From Candidatus Melainabacteria bacterium (GTDB lineage: Bacteria; Cyanobacteriota; Vampirovibrionia; Obscuribacterales; Obscuribacteraceae), in the NCBI GenBank assembly GCA_027451745.1, contig DAIDIP010000017.1:1-64000 (forward strand): a stretch of 64,000 bases of DNA, in the 5' to 3' direction. This document shows, in pieces, positions 15,418-25,425 of the stretch (positions are counted from its first letter, which is position 1; each line of letters opens with the position of its first letter). The translations under genes and the position numbers were made by a program. Under the pieces are notes generated by a model. That model saw nothing but the letters and a program-made list of their open reading frames with translations, was not told the DNA's origin and did no database searches.

Positions 15418-18153
15418 ATGCGCCGAAATATGCATAAGCACCGCATAAATAGAATTTCCTCCCAAAGAGGAGCGACAAAGCAAAAAAATATTGTTTTTGC
15501 TTTTGCTGCTTCTTTGTATTTCTTATTTGTACTTTTGGCATTTGTTTCACCGGTTAAAGCCGGCCCTGTTGGCGGCAATCCAATAGGTGGTAGCGCTGGC
15601 GGTGGCAGCATGTCCTCTCAAGCCTTTGGCATTAATAATTCCAATGTTGGCCAAATGCGCCAAAATTATTTCCAGGAAAAGCCTACTTATGCAAAAGAAG
15701 CCAATATTATGCAGCAGCCTATGTCAGATCCATCCGGAGGTTCTTCATCGGATGGACCAAGCCGTGCTTTGCAGGCATCCCAGCCACCACCTGTTACTAA
15801 ACAATTAAACACTACGGTTGAGCCACCAATTCCCCAATGGCAGTATCAACAACCTCCAAACGTTGCCACTATGACCGGTACTGATTCGTCATTGACCACC
15901 CAGCAATCAGAGCAACCCCTTACAGATAATGGTTTAGCTATGACAGCTGCTCAAGACCTAGCTGTAAAAGCTATTAACGCTAAAAGAGAACTTGATGCTG
16001 AATTTGACCCGGGTCGACTAATACCTGCTGCCCAAGCTACTGCTCAAACATTGGGCACCAGTTTTGCTAATAGCGTGGCTTCAGCTGCCCAAGGTCCTCC
16101 TGGAACTGGTGGTACAGGTGGATCGGTGGCTGCTGCATTTACCGAAATTGCTGGTGTTGGTGGTGCTGGTGGAGCCGGTGGATTCAGTGGCAATGATGGT
16201 GGTGAACTCGATTCATTCATGGGTGCTATGTCTGGCATGCCATCCCCAGGGCTAATTAACGTAGCTAACGAAGCGGCTGGTACACCAACAGTTTCTTTTA
16301 CTCCATTCAAAACCATCTCGCAAGCGGTATGGATGGTTCAACAAATGTATAAACACTTCTCTATACCATTAGCAGTTTTACTGCTAGTACCAGGTGCTGT
16401 AATAACTCAAGTAAAAGCTCAAATAACTGCGAATTTTAATTTAAAAGGAGAAGACGCTACCAGCCCGTTTGAAGGCATTTTGCGGGCTATGGTAGCAATA
16501 TTTCTTATACCCGCCACACAATTGATTGTCAGTTATTCAATTGATGTTGGTAATTCTTTAGCTTATTCAGTTAACCCAGCCGTAGGCATAATGCCTATTT
16601 TAGGCTGGTTGCAACAAGTTGCTTATAGCACAATGCCCAGCAATAATGATAATGCTATTTTGCCTCCTGAAGAAGGTGGATTGCAACAGGAACAAGGTTC
16701 GGGCAGTGATGGTGGCGGACCCTTTAGTATGATGCAAGGTGGTGGCGGATTAGGCGGCATTCTAGGCGGCGGCTTTGGTGGACTTGGTGGTGGTGGCATG
16801 GGTGGTGGACTTGCCGCCGGCGAATCTGATGACCAGTCTGCTCCAGAAGGGCAATCTAACCTCAGTACTACATTAGAAACAATGTTCAATGTAATGATGT
16901 ATATGTTCTCTATTGGACTACTAGTGATGACAGCCTTTCAGCTGGCTATTATGTGTTATCTCTATCTTTTAGGACCTGTGGCGGCAGCATTCTTTGCCTG
17001 GCCTAGCGTAAAAGGAAAAATATTTAGACCTATATTTGGTAATTGGGTGAATGCTGTAATTACTGTTTCATTATGGCGATTTTATTGGATGGTTATTCTA
17101 GCCATAATGACTAATAGACTACTTAATTTAGGTGAAAATGGCAGTATGCTATTCAACTTACAATGGGAAGTAGCCATATTTACTTGCTTAATTGGTCTTT
17201 TATTCTATGTTCCTATGAATCCCTGGAATTTTGATCCAGGACAAGCATATCGCTCTGCTCAATTCTTTGGTGAACAAATTATGCAAAGTGCGGCCGCTGG
17301 CGCTAAAGGCGGCGGTGGCGGCGAAGGTGGCCAACAAAAAGGTGGCGGCGGTGAGGGCGGCCAGCAAAAAGGTGGCGATAATAGCTCTGGACAAAATAAG
17401 AGTGGAGGAAATAATGGCGCCAATACAGAAAACGCCAGATCATTTACCACTGCTTCAGCTGGATCAACTATAAATGATGGTAATGGCAAGGGCGGCGGTA
17501 CAGAGGCAGACAAAGGGTCGTCTCGCCAAATTGCTGATACCCCCTCGCCTTCATCTGCAAGTGGTAATAATATTGCTTCCAATTCTGGACTCACAAGCAA
17601 CGGACCACCTATTGCAGATCAAGCAAAAGATCAAACTAGAGACGTAGCGTCGCTTGGTTCACAATCAGGCGCAAATCAAAGTGCCTCGGCTAATCAGCCT
17701 GCAAGTAACAATCAACCGGTACAGCCTAATTTAACGGACAATGCTCAAAGTCCGCCCCCTTCAGATCTAGCAGGTATCTATGCTGCTTCAATGGGTTCTT
17801 TCGCTTCTGGAGGACAAGGCAATTTGACAGCCATGCAATCTCCAAATGCGGGCCAAGGTTTTGATTCTGCTTCTCAAACAGGGTCAGCTGCTAGTACCAG
17901 CGCTGGTGGCAGTGATAGAGCACCTGTTTCACTCTTGCCAGACTCTAATCAAGGAGCCCCTGGTGAAAGTCCTACCTCTATGGTGCAAGTTAATGATAAA
18001 GCTCCTCAAGAATCTATAGACCAAGGTATGAAAGATTACCAAGGTATACTCACTGCCTCTAATCAACAAAATTTACCACCAGCCAGTCAAACAGGCACTG
18101 GTAACCAGACAAGCAACAAACCGGCAAATAATGACAAAGATAATCTGACATAA
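15418..18153 (+). CDS. Large VirB6/TrbL-like polytopic membrane protein (911 aa)
   Basis: It starts with a long basic N-terminus and a hydrophobic segment (about 24-47). A first membrane block at about 312-395 reads IPLAVLLLVPGAVITQVKA, then PFEGILRAMVAIFLIPATQLIVSYSIDVGNSLAYSV. A second block (about 490-604) has LYLLGPVAAAFFAWPSVKG. Both blocks align by eye with the next gene, so the two are paralogues. Gly-rich linkers (about 440-465 and 625-665) and a long Ser/Asn/Gln-rich tail surround them. A polytopic core with a conserved LGP-AAxxxWP segment next to a VirB4 ATPase suggests the VirB6/TrbL inner-membrane channel of type IV secretion, though it is far longer than usual. GGAGG precedes the ATG. 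Confidence 0.7.
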   Translation: MRRNMHKHRINRISSQRGATKQKNIVFAFAASLYFLFVLLAFVSPVKAGPVGGNPIGGSAGGGSMSSQAFGINNSNVGQMRQNYFQEKPTYAKEANIMQQPMSDPSGGSSSDGPSRALQASQPPPVTKQLNTTVEPPIPQWQYQQPPNVATMTGTDSSLTTQQSEQPLTDNGLAMTAAQDLAVKAINAKRELDAEFDPGRLIPAAQATAQTLGTSFANSVASAAQGPPGTGGTGGSVAAAFTEIAGVGGAGGAGGFSGNDGGELDSFMGAMSGMPSPGLINVANEAAGTPTVSFTPFKTISQAVWMVQQMYKHFSIPLAVLLLVPGAVITQVKAQITANFNLKGEDATSPFEGILRAMVAIFLIPATQLIVSYSIDVGNSLAYSVNPAVGIMPILGWLQQVAYSTMPSNNDNAILPPEEGGLQQEQGSGSDGGGPFSMMQGGGGLGGILGGGFGGLGGGGMGGGLAAGESDDQSAPEGQSNLSTTLETMFNVMMYMFSIGLLVMTAFQLAIMCYLYLLGPVAAAFFAWPSVKGKIFRPIFGNWVNAVITVSLWRFYWMVILAIMTNRLLNLGENGSMLFNLQWEVAIFTCLIGLLFYVPMNPWNFDPGQAYRSAQFFGEQIMQSAAAGAKGGGGGEGGQQKGGGGEGGQQKGGDNSSGQNKSGGNNGANTENARSFTTASAGSTINDGNGKGGGTEADKGSSRQIADTPSPSSASGNNIASNSGLTSNGPPIADQAKDQTRDVASLGSQSGANQSASANQPASNNQPVQPNLTDNAQSPPPSDLAGIYAASMGSFASGGQGNLTAMQSPNAGQGFDSASQTGSAASTSAGGSDRAPVSLLPDSNQGAPGESPTSMVQVNDKAPQESIDQGMKDYQGILTASNQQNLPPASQTGTGNQTSNKPANNDKDNLT

Positions 18154-18175
18154 GCCAAGTAAGAGAATAAATACT

Positions 18176-21100
18176 ATGATAGCCATACTGACAAACCAAC
18201 AATTGAATTTTGCTGAAACGCTAAAAAGAGCTAGCGTTCCAAAATTAATCTGCATAAGATTGACGGTGTCTGTGCTAATGTCCCTGGTTTTTATTTCACC
18301 AAGCTATTCACAAAATAGCGGCGGATCTATTAAAAGCTACAATCAATCTGCAGCAGGCGTTCAAGCGCAATACACGCCTTGGCAAATTCGTAAAGACTAT
18401 TTAGATCAACATCCCGATGTGAAAAAATACGCCGAAGCCCAAATGCAGTCTAGAACTGGTGGAGGCGGTGGTGGCACAGGTGCTAGTGGCGCTGACGGTA
18501 GTATGACTGGAACTGGTAGTTCAATGAACTCTAATGGTGTAAAAGCGCAGCCTACTGGACCTCGTGAAATTCCTTATGGCTGGGTGGTACCAACACCTGG
18601 AACTGGCACAATGTCCCTAAAGCAAGATTCACTTAGTAAACCATTTTTTGATGCGATCGAGAGTAAAATAAACAACTCAAACCAAATGGGTGCTGGACCA
18701 TTAACCTCAGCTGAATCCTTAGCTAATTCAGCTGCCGTAGCCAAAGTTAAAAGTGACTTTGAAGGCGACCCAGATAATTTCACTAAACCAGCCGCAGCCG
18801 TTGCCAGCTCGCTTTCTACTTCTGCTGCTAATAGCATGGCGGGTGCTGCAGTTAGCCAGGCAACTGGCGCTATAGAATTCACAAGACATTATTTAGTTAA
18901 CTTTACTGCTCAAGCTGGTAGCAGTTGGCAATCTTTGCGCAATCATTTGTTTATTCCGATTGCTATTTTATTATTGCTTCCAGGAGCAGTACTGGCTCAA
19001 GTAAGAGCCATTGTTGCTCAAGGTTCGCCAATTTTGGGTGAAGTAAATCCTTTTGAAGGTATCACCCGTTCAATAATTGCTATTTTTATGATTCCTGCTT
19101 CTTTTTTAGTAGTGAATTATGGCATTGACGTAGCTAATTCGCTTACTTATTCAATTTCTACCGAATATTGGAATTTATTTCATACAGATATGTATCAGGA
19201 TGCTGAATGTGCTGAAATGCGGGCGTTTCCTGTAAACGGACCCAATCAGAATTTTAATGCCTTTTTGCCTGTCCCATTTTTTTTGCCTCCAGTTATGATG
19301 GATCCCTGGAGTATGTTTGAATCAACAGGCGTGGCTAATAAGCTTTTTGATCCTTGTGCTGGTCTTAATATATCCAATGTTGCTGATGAACAATCAAGCC
19401 CAACTATGAATACTAATCGTATGGCGATGAATGGTTCCAATGCATTTTTGGCTATGACTTGGAATATTATGTGTGCCTTTCAGACAGTATTTTTATATTA
19501 TTTGTGGTGTATGGGTCCAATAGTTGCAGCCTTGTGGGTCTGGCCTATGGAAAGACTGCGCAGTGCACTTCCCAGTTGGATTGAAGGTGTAATTACTTTA
19601 TGTTTCTGGAGCCTTTTTTGGAATGTGGTTGTATTACTCATGGCTTGCTTTAGAGGTGTATCTGAAACAGGCACCGTAATAATGACCGCCTTAAATGGTT
19701 TGGCGACAATTTCTGTTTGGTACGCTTTTGACTTTAGTGCCTTAGTTAGTGAAGGTGCTGGTTATTCTATGATGAATGCTATTAGCTCGGCTATGAGAAG
19801 TGGTGGTGGTGGTGGTGGTGGTGGCGGAGGCGGTGGTGGCCAACAAAAATCCGCTGGTGGTTCGGCGCAACAATCTGCTGGTGGACGTGGAGCCGGTGGT
19901 ATGTTAGGTGGTATGTTGGGCGGAGCTAATGCTCCAGCTATGGCAGGACATCCTGGAGGAACTGGTGTTTTTTCTACCGCTTCAACAGGTTCAATCAGTA
20001 CTATGGGCTCAGGTGCTAATTTAGCAATTGGACCGGGCGCTATGGGAGGAGTATCGGGACTAGCTCCTAGTGGTGGCGGCGCAGGTGGAATCGGCTTGCC
20101 TATGATTAGCTCGTCATCATCAGGAGCAACAATAGGTGGACCTAGCTCTAATCTTTCAGCTTTCAATGATGCTGTTAAGAGCGAATATAATAATCGTGGG
20201 CTTAATAGTATGACTACTGATCAAATGGCAGCTGCGCAAACAAGAGTTGCCGAAATGAATAAAGTAGCCCAGCAAGAATCTCAGCAGCGTGCTCTTCAAC
20301 AAGGTCAAATGATGCTTGCTGATTATGCAAGATCGCATGGTGCTGATATGTCATCTATGTTTGGCTCGCAAAACCCACAAGCAAAAGCAGCTGAACAAGC
20401 AGCACATAATATGACAGTAGCTCAATTTACTTCACAAGCCTCACAAGCTCAGCAGCAACAATTTGCTGCCTTAATGAATGCTAGTGCCCATCAAAAACCT
20501 GGTGCAGATTTGCCGCCTTCGGCTATAAGAGATATCGCTTCTATTTCGCCTGCAGCTAGTGGAGCACCTGGTATGGCTGGGACACCAGATTTTGGTTCGT
20601 TAACTCTTGGCATAGCTAGTCTTGGTGCAGCTGATGCAGCTGTTGGAGTACCTACAACTTTTGTTCCAGCAGGATCAGGAGCTGATTTCAGTGCCGGTGG
20701 ACTTTCTGGACCACCACCGCTCGAAACAACCACTACGTATACAACTGTTCCTGGTGATATAACAACTTCAGACACTTATGTGCCAGCACCAACTGATACA
20801 GTAATGAGCAGCGATGATGCTGGCTATCAAAGTTATCAGACTGCGCCTGAAACTTATACTACAGCCTCAGCTGATGTGGATCCTGGTCATGTGTATAGAT
20901 CAGAACAGTCTCTATCTGTTGATTGGTCAGCAGCAAGCATGAACAATATGGCAAGAGAATCTAATATTGACTATTCGCAAAATGTTCAAAATGCTCATAT
21001 GCCATATGGACAATCACCGCCTCCAGCGCAAAGTACTGAGTATGTAGTACAAAATAGCCAACCTGTGCCTGAGCAGCAACAAGTGCAATATATGCCTATG

Positions 21101-21535
21101 GAAGTTAAACAAGAAAAGATTGAGGTGCAACAAGCTCCGCAAGAAAAGCATGAAGTATTCATTTATCAACAGCCCCAGCCTCCCAAACCGCCAGTTAAGC
21201 CAACTACACAAAAACGTGTGGACAATGTAAATCCAATATTCGCATCACCGCCTGTGGTGCCAAAGTCTAATAGTATTTCATCCGTGCTGGCTGGTTTGCA
21301 ACCTGGTATCAAGCCTAATGAAAATCAATTAGGCAGGCAATCTAATGCCGAGGCACCAACAGAAGAACAAGCCAAAGATTTGCCACGCACAGAAGGAAGT
21401 CTAGCAGAACATTTTGGTAGACTACAGCGTGGTGGTGGACGTAGTGCACCGTCTTCAAAGGAAATACTTGGTGACTCAGAACTGCCACCCAATGTTGATG
21501 AGAATACTGAAGATCCTGAAGAAAAGGACAGTTAA
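18176..21535 (+). CDS. Large VirB6/TrbL-like polytopic membrane protein (1119 aa), paralogue of the preceding gene
   Basis: A probable signal peptide (to about residue 46, SYSQ) is followed by a Gly/Ser-rich stretch. The first membrane block (about 258-330) reads IPIAILLLLPGAVLAQVRA and PFEGITRSIIAIFMIPASFLVVNYGIDVANSLTYSI. A second block (about 421-528) has LWCMGPIVAALWVWPMERL. Both match the 911-residue neighbour in order and spacing. A run of about 13 Gly begins near residue 543 (GGT/GGC codons, about 19800-19840). The last 550 residues are Gly/Ala/Gln-rich, then Pro/Gln-rich, probably disordered and possibly exposed. Encoding two VirB6-like paralogues side by side suggests a heteromeric channel. 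Confidence 0.7.
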   Translation: MIAILTNQQLNFAETLKRASVPKLICIRLTVSVLMSLVFISPSYSQNSGGSIKSYNQSAAGVQAQYTPWQIRKDYLDQHPDVKKYAEAQMQSRTGGGGGGTGASGADGSMTGTGSSMNSNGVKAQPTGPREIPYGWVVPTPGTGTMSLKQDSLSKPFFDAIESKINNSNQMGAGPLTSAESLANSAAVAKVKSDFEGDPDNFTKPAAAVASSLSTSAANSMAGAAVSQATGAIEFTRHYLVNFTAQAGSSWQSLRNHLFIPIAILLLLPGAVLAQVRAIVAQGSPILGEVNPFEGITRSIIAIFMIPASFLVVNYGIDVANSLTYSISTEYWNLFHTDMYQDAECAEMRAFPVNGPNQNFNAFLPVPFFLPPVMMDPWSMFESTGVANKLFDPCAGLNISNVADEQSSPTMNTNRMAMNGSNAFLAMTWNIMCAFQTVFLYYLWCMGPIVAALWVWPMERLRSALPSWIEGVITLCFWSLFWNVVVLLMACFRGVSETGTVIMTALNGLATISVWYAFDFSALVSEGAGYSMMNAISSAMRSGGGGGGGGGGGGGQQKSAGGSAQQSAGGRGAGGMLGGMLGGANAPAMAGHPGGTGVFSTASTGSISTMGSGANLAIGPGAMGGVSGLAPSGGGAGGIGLPMISSSSSGATIGGPSSNLSAFNDAVKSEYNNRGLNSMTTDQMAAAQTRVAEMNKVAQQESQQRALQQGQMMLADYARSHGADMSSMFGSQNPQAKAAEQAAHNMTVAQFTSQASQAQQQQFAALMNASAHQKPGADLPPSAIRDIASISPAASGAPGMAGTPDFGSLTLGIASLGAADAAVGVPTTFVPAGSGADFSAGGLSGPPPLETTTTYTTVPGDITTSDTYVPAPTDTVMSSDDAGYQSYQTAPETYTTASADVDPGHVYRSEQSLSVDWSAASMNNMARESNIDYSQNVQNAHMPYGQSPPPAQSTEYVVQNSQPVPEQQQVQYMPMEVKQEKIEVQQAPQEKHEVFIYQQPQPPKPPVKPTTQKRVDNVNPIFASPPVVPKSNSISSVLAGLQPGIKPNENQLGRQSNAEAPTEEQAKDLPRTEGSLAEHFGRLQRGGGRSAPSSKEILGDSELPPNVDENTEDPEEKDS
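19800..19842 (+). repeat. GGN trinucleotide run encoding polyglycine
   Basis: Repeated GGT codons with a few GGC and GGA interruptions, inside the 1119-residue VirB6-like gene. Being in multiples of three, length changes would alter the polyglycine length without breaking the frame. Whether it varies between strains cannot be seen here. Confidence 0.6.
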
Positions 21536-21543
21536 ATATTTCC

Positions 21544-22170
21544 ATGCATTTAGCCCAAATTGCCGTTAAATGTCCACGTTGTGGCTCTAGATTTAACTCC
21601 AAGCAAGTACCGGTTTGGGTTGATATTGGCGTTCGCAATAGTGAGTTGAGACAAGACTTTGAAGGGAAAGCCCCTCAACCTGAACCCCATGCAATTTGTA
21701 CCTGCCCTGCTTGTGGAAAGGCTGACTGGATGGCGCAATTTCCTGCCACTAATGAAGAAGCAGTTTTAAGCCAATCACCATTGACGGCCCATCTGCAATT
21801 TCGCAATGCCGCTATTCAAGCCGAGCAATTAGTCAAAGATTTTTATAACGCCGGTATTTTTTATCTTTATGCCGCTTGGTGTGCTGATGATAATAAAGCT
21901 TATCCGCAGGCTCGCGAATATAGACATCATGCGATTCAAGCTTTCACTAAGTCTTTGCAAGATGTCTCTTGCCCGGTTAAAGAAAGACCGACAGTGGAAT
22001 ATTTAATTGGCGAATTATCAAGACGAACTGGTGATTTTAGTGCTGCCCAAGCACATTTACAAGAGGTGTTGCCGCGATTGCCTGGTAAACTAGCTTATAT
22101 GGCTCGAAAAATTCTAAAATTATCTGCCGAAGGCAATATGGAAATTGATAAATTTGAGTCACCAGTTTAA
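21544..22170 (+). CDS. DUF2225-type protein with zinc-binding Cys pairs
   Basis: A 208-residue protein whose N-terminus has two CxxC pairs (CPRCGSRF near residue 11 and CPACGKADW near 57) flanking VDIGVRNSELRQDF and PEPHAICTC. This is the pattern of the DUF2225 family, which has a zinc-ribbon-like start and a TPR-like helical body. The C-terminal half here (about 90-200) is helical with TPR character (REYRHHAIQAFTKSLQDV; GDFSAAQAHLQEVLPRL). The family's function is not established. It lies nine bases after the second VirB6-like gene and before the PrgI/VirB3-like gene, so it is probably co-expressed with the secretion-like proteins. Confidence 0.75.
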   Translation: MHLAQIAVKCPRCGSRFNSKQVPVWVDIGVRNSELRQDFEGKAPQPEPHAICTCPACGKADWMAQFPATNEEAVLSQSPLTAHLQFRNAAIQAEQLVKDFYNAGIFYLYAAWCADDNKAYPQAREYRHHAIQAFTKSLQDVSCPVKERPTVEYLIGELSRRTGDFSAAQAHLQEVLPRLPGKLAYMARKILKLSAEGNMEIDKFESPV

Positions 22171-22196
22171 AGCATCTGCTCCAAGGGTAACGCTCA

Positions 22197-22577
22197 ATGG
22201 CTATAGTGCATAAAGTAATTGTTTTAAATAAACCATTTAAGCTTTTTGGCTTCACTATTTTTCAAGGAATAGCTCTAGTTTTTGCTGCTTTGCTTGGTCT
22301 ATGGGTAGGCACCTCTATGCCAGCGATTAAAGTTAATGGTATTCCTATTGGTATCTGGTCTTTTATTCTGATTACCTCGGGTGCTATCGTACCTATATAC
22401 GCCTTGCAAATTAAACCGTGGGCTTGGTGGCGAAACCGCGTTCTATCGTTAGCAAAATTGCTTCCCAGTGAGATTTTGCCCAAACCTGAGGCACCGACGA
22501 CATATTTAGAGGGAGTGTCCAAAGAGAAAAGTAAATTGCCTAATCCGACAGGCAAGGATCCAAAATGGCAATTATAA
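22197..22577 (+). CDS. PrgI/VirB3/TrbD-like small membrane protein
   Basis: A 126-residue protein with a short polar start (VHKVIVLNKPFKLFGFT), two adjacent membrane spans at about 20-41 and 48-70, and a basic soluble tail (KPWAWWRNRVLSL). Size, two-span topology and position directly before the VirB4 ATPase are those of VirB3/TrbD or PrgI proteins, which anchor VirB4 in the inner membrane. Sequence similarity in this family is low, so the assignment leans on topology and order. Confidence 0.68.
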   Translation: MAIVHKVIVLNKPFKLFGFTIFQGIALVFAALLGLWVGTSMPAIKVNGIPIGIWSFILITSGAIVPIYALQIKPWAWWRNRVLSLAKLLPSEILPKPEAPTTYLEGVSKEKSKLPNPTGKDPKWQL

Positions 22578-22643
22578 TACTTATACGACTTTGTTATTAA
22601 CTATCAAAAATGTCAAAAATATCCGACTTATCGAGAACCAATT

Positions 22644-25418
22644 ATGACCGGTAGTATGAGATCTACTGAAACCGATAAATTACCTCTCACAGCCGAGCCG
22701 TCTTGGCAAAATATCGTTGCTGGCGTATACAACAGTTTGCCAGAGTCCCTACGCCGACAAATACCAGCACACCAGCTTGCCAAAAAGTATTGGCCATCTA
22801 ATTCTGGATTGGCGACTAAACCAACTAATTCAGACAATGGTTCTAACAATGAAGCGCCGCAAGAAGGACCACCGGCCGATAAAAGGGGCGATAGCGATTG
22901 GACCGATATTTGTTTTATTTATGATATCCCAGGTGATGATGAGGAGGAAGGAACAGTAGTTCTAGCTGATGGTAGTTTGCGCAAATACATTGCTTGTAAG
23001 GGTATTAACGCTTTACTGTTCGATGAGGCAGACTGTGAGTCATTAGCCCGAAATTTCAAAGAATTTGCCAATTCCTGTGAATCGGATGTACAAATTATTG
23101 TCAAATCCCGTAATTTGCCGGTAGATGAGTATTTGTCTCGTTATCAAAATCAAGTCAGTTCTGAAAATGAATATTTAAAATGGTATGCCAGAAACACAGA
23201 TCAATGGTTCAGGCGTGTACAAGATGTACATTTTGTTCCGCAACGAGATTTTTATGTGGTTATTAGTTATACGCCGCCAGATACAACAGATATTGCTAAT
23301 GATATTTGGTCAACATTGTATAACCATATTTCTTCAACTAATTCATGGGCAGGCAAAAGAGCTCCAGAAAAACACGAAGAATTTGTTGAAACTTTAAATC
23401 GCTATACTCGCACAGCTTTTGAGCAATTGAGACAATCCAATTTGCGCCCTCAAATACTGAAACGCAAAGAAGTAAGAGATCTGATATATGGAGATTTAAA
23501 TCCAGGTTTAGTTAAAAAAGATCCAAAAGCACCCCCTAGCCGCTCGGATCTTTCCGAGGCATCCTGTTTAGCACAATCGGCTATCAAAATAGAAAACGAT
23601 TACCTTTGGATGGATGGACGTTATGTTGGCACTCATTATATGGCGCAGCCACCACATGAAACTTGGATGGGCTGGTTAGTTGACCTGCTCTCGTTAAGCG
23701 TTGAATATACTTTGTCCATTTTTATCCACACTTGCAATCAAGACAAAGTGCGTAAATCTTTGACCAGTAAATATAGATACGGTGTTATGGCTAGCACTCA
23801 ATTAGGCACAACTCCAGATCTTGAAGGCATAGAGTCAACACGCAGTGCCGCATCTGCTATTCAAGAATTTTTGCGCAGCTCAAATAAAGCTTTTGATCTA
23901 AGTATGTACATAAGCACGGTTGCTGAAACGGAAGAAAAACTCACTCAGCAAATGGATGAAATTAGACGTGTATTTAAAAATCGTGGTGCTATTATGGACC
24001 GTGGCCAGCTTTTACAGTTGGATGCCTGGCAATCAACTTTGCCAATTGGTGTAGATAAACTTGCTATAGTTCATCAAGTTATGTCACCTATTGTTGGCAC
24101 TTTCTGGCCTTTCTTTAGCGCTAGTTGTGGAACTCCAGATGGTGTACCATTTGGTTTTGCTCTTACTTCTCGTGAGCCAGTACTGCTTAACCCATTTTAT
24201 CGGGGAGCAGGAAAAGATGCTAATAATATGTTTGTTGTTGGTACAACCGGAGCTGGTAAATCATTTGCTATTTCAATGTTGATCTTGCGCCTTTTACCAA
24301 TTGGCACACGATTTGTTCTTATAGATAAAACAGTTGATAAATATGGAGCCTATAGATTCATAACGCAATTGTTAGGACCTGAATTGAGTGCTTATATTGA
24401 TCTTGGTCCTAATTCTGGATTTATTCTTAATCCATTTGATTTGGGTCCAGAAGATAAACCTGGCGAACCATCTGCCGATAAAATAAGCACTTTACTTTCC
24501 TTGCTTGATCTTATGCTTGCTCCAGAAGGGCGTGAAGAATTAACTGTTGAAGAAAAATCATTGCTTGATGGCTTAATTCGTGTTGCCTATATGGATGCCA
24601 ATTTCCGCAGCACTGTGCCAACAATGTCCGATTTGGCTAGAGTAACAGCCCAAGCTGCTTCGGATGAAGTAGATCCCTTGCAGCGTGATCGTTTACAGCA
24701 ATTTGCTCGTGGTCTTTCACTATATACGCGTTCAGGAGCATTTGGTGGTCTAGTAGATGGTTATACAAACGTGGACGCCGAAAAATTATTCATTGTTTTT
24801 GATACAAGAGAAGTTAATGAACCACGTTTAGAGCGTATCAGTGTATTTATTCTTGCTGAATTTATAAGAAGACGAGCCGCTGAGTATAAAGAAAGACGTA
24901 TCCGCTTTGCTGCTGTAATAGACGAAGCCGCGATGCTTATGCGCTTTAAAGCAGGGGCTCGGCTATTGGACGATCTTTCTAGACGAGCTAGACATTACGG
25001 TATGATGCTTGTTTCGATTACTCAGCAGTTGAAAGACTTTTTTCGTCAAGCAGAACAAGCTGATTCTGTCGTGAAAAATTCGCATATGAAATTAATTTTG
25101 CGCCAAGATCCAAGTGATTTGAAAGTATTAAAAGAAACACTTAGACTTTCTGATGCTGAAGTATCAGCAATTGATAATTTTTCTAGAGACGAAGAAAAGC
25201 GAAAAGATAGCCAATGTTTGTTAATTGTCGGAGCAAGTCACGGCACTATTAGACTTGTGCCAAGTCCTATGGACTATTGGATTTGTACATCAGAGCCAAT
25301 CCATGATATTCCTCGCAGAATTGAAAAAATCAAGGAAGTGCAAGAAAAAAATCCGCAGCTGAATCAATGGGATGCGGCTCGACAAGCTGTTTATTACTTA
25401 GGATTAAGTCACGAGTAA
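22644..25418 (+). CDS. VirB4/TraC-family secretion ATPase
   Basis: A 924-residue ATPase that would energise substrate transfer or pilus assembly at the inner membrane. The C-terminal half has the Walker A loop GTTGAGKSFA (about residues 532-541), a Walker B-like AAVIDEAAML (about 756-765), and the downstream ARHYGMMLVSITQQLKDF and KNSHMKLILRQDP segments typical of VirB4/TraC proteins. The N-terminal half carries the family's CagE/TrbE-like region (YGVMASTQLGTTPDLEG, WQSTLPIGVDKLAI). This is the firmest marker that the locus is type IV secretion-related. It is the only ATPase of this system in the window. Confidence 0.9.
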   Translation: MTGSMRSTETDKLPLTAEPSWQNIVAGVYNSLPESLRRQIPAHQLAKKYWPSNSGLATKPTNSDNGSNNEAPQEGPPADKRGDSDWTDICFIYDIPGDDEEEGTVVLADGSLRKYIACKGINALLFDEADCESLARNFKEFANSCESDVQIIVKSRNLPVDEYLSRYQNQVSSENEYLKWYARNTDQWFRRVQDVHFVPQRDFYVVISYTPPDTTDIANDIWSTLYNHISSTNSWAGKRAPEKHEEFVETLNRYTRTAFEQLRQSNLRPQILKRKEVRDLIYGDLNPGLVKKDPKAPPSRSDLSEASCLAQSAIKIENDYLWMDGRYVGTHYMAQPPHETWMGWLVDLLSLSVEYTLSIFIHTCNQDKVRKSLTSKYRYGVMASTQLGTTPDLEGIESTRSAASAIQEFLRSSNKAFDLSMYISTVAETEEKLTQQMDEIRRVFKNRGAIMDRGQLLQLDAWQSTLPIGVDKLAIVHQVMSPIVGTFWPFFSASCGTPDGVPFGFALTSREPVLLNPFYRGAGKDANNMFVVGTTGAGKSFAISMLILRLLPIGTRFVLIDKTVDKYGAYRFITQLLGPELSAYIDLGPNSGFILNPFDLGPEDKPGEPSADKISTLLSLLDLMLAPEGREELTVEEKSLLDGLIRVAYMDANFRSTVPTMSDLARVTAQAASDEVDPLQRDRLQQFARGLSLYTRSGAFGGLVDGYTNVDAEKLFIVFDTREVNEPRLERISVFILAEFIRRRAAEYKERRIRFAAVIDEAAMLMRFKAGARLLDDLSRRARHYGMMLVSITQQLKDFFRQAEQADSVVKNSHMKLILRQDPSDLKVLKETLRLSDAEVSAIDNFSRDEEKRKDSQCLLIVGASHGTIRLVPSPMDYWICTSEPIHDIPRRIEKIKEVQEKNPQLNQWDAARQAVYYLGLSHE

Positions 25419-25425
25419 CGCTACT

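Noticed and set aside
19762-20166. Long proline-rich reading frame on the minus strand
   Set aside because: It is the reverse complement of the Gly-rich coding region of the VirB6-like gene; the composition is a shadow with no start signal or domain.
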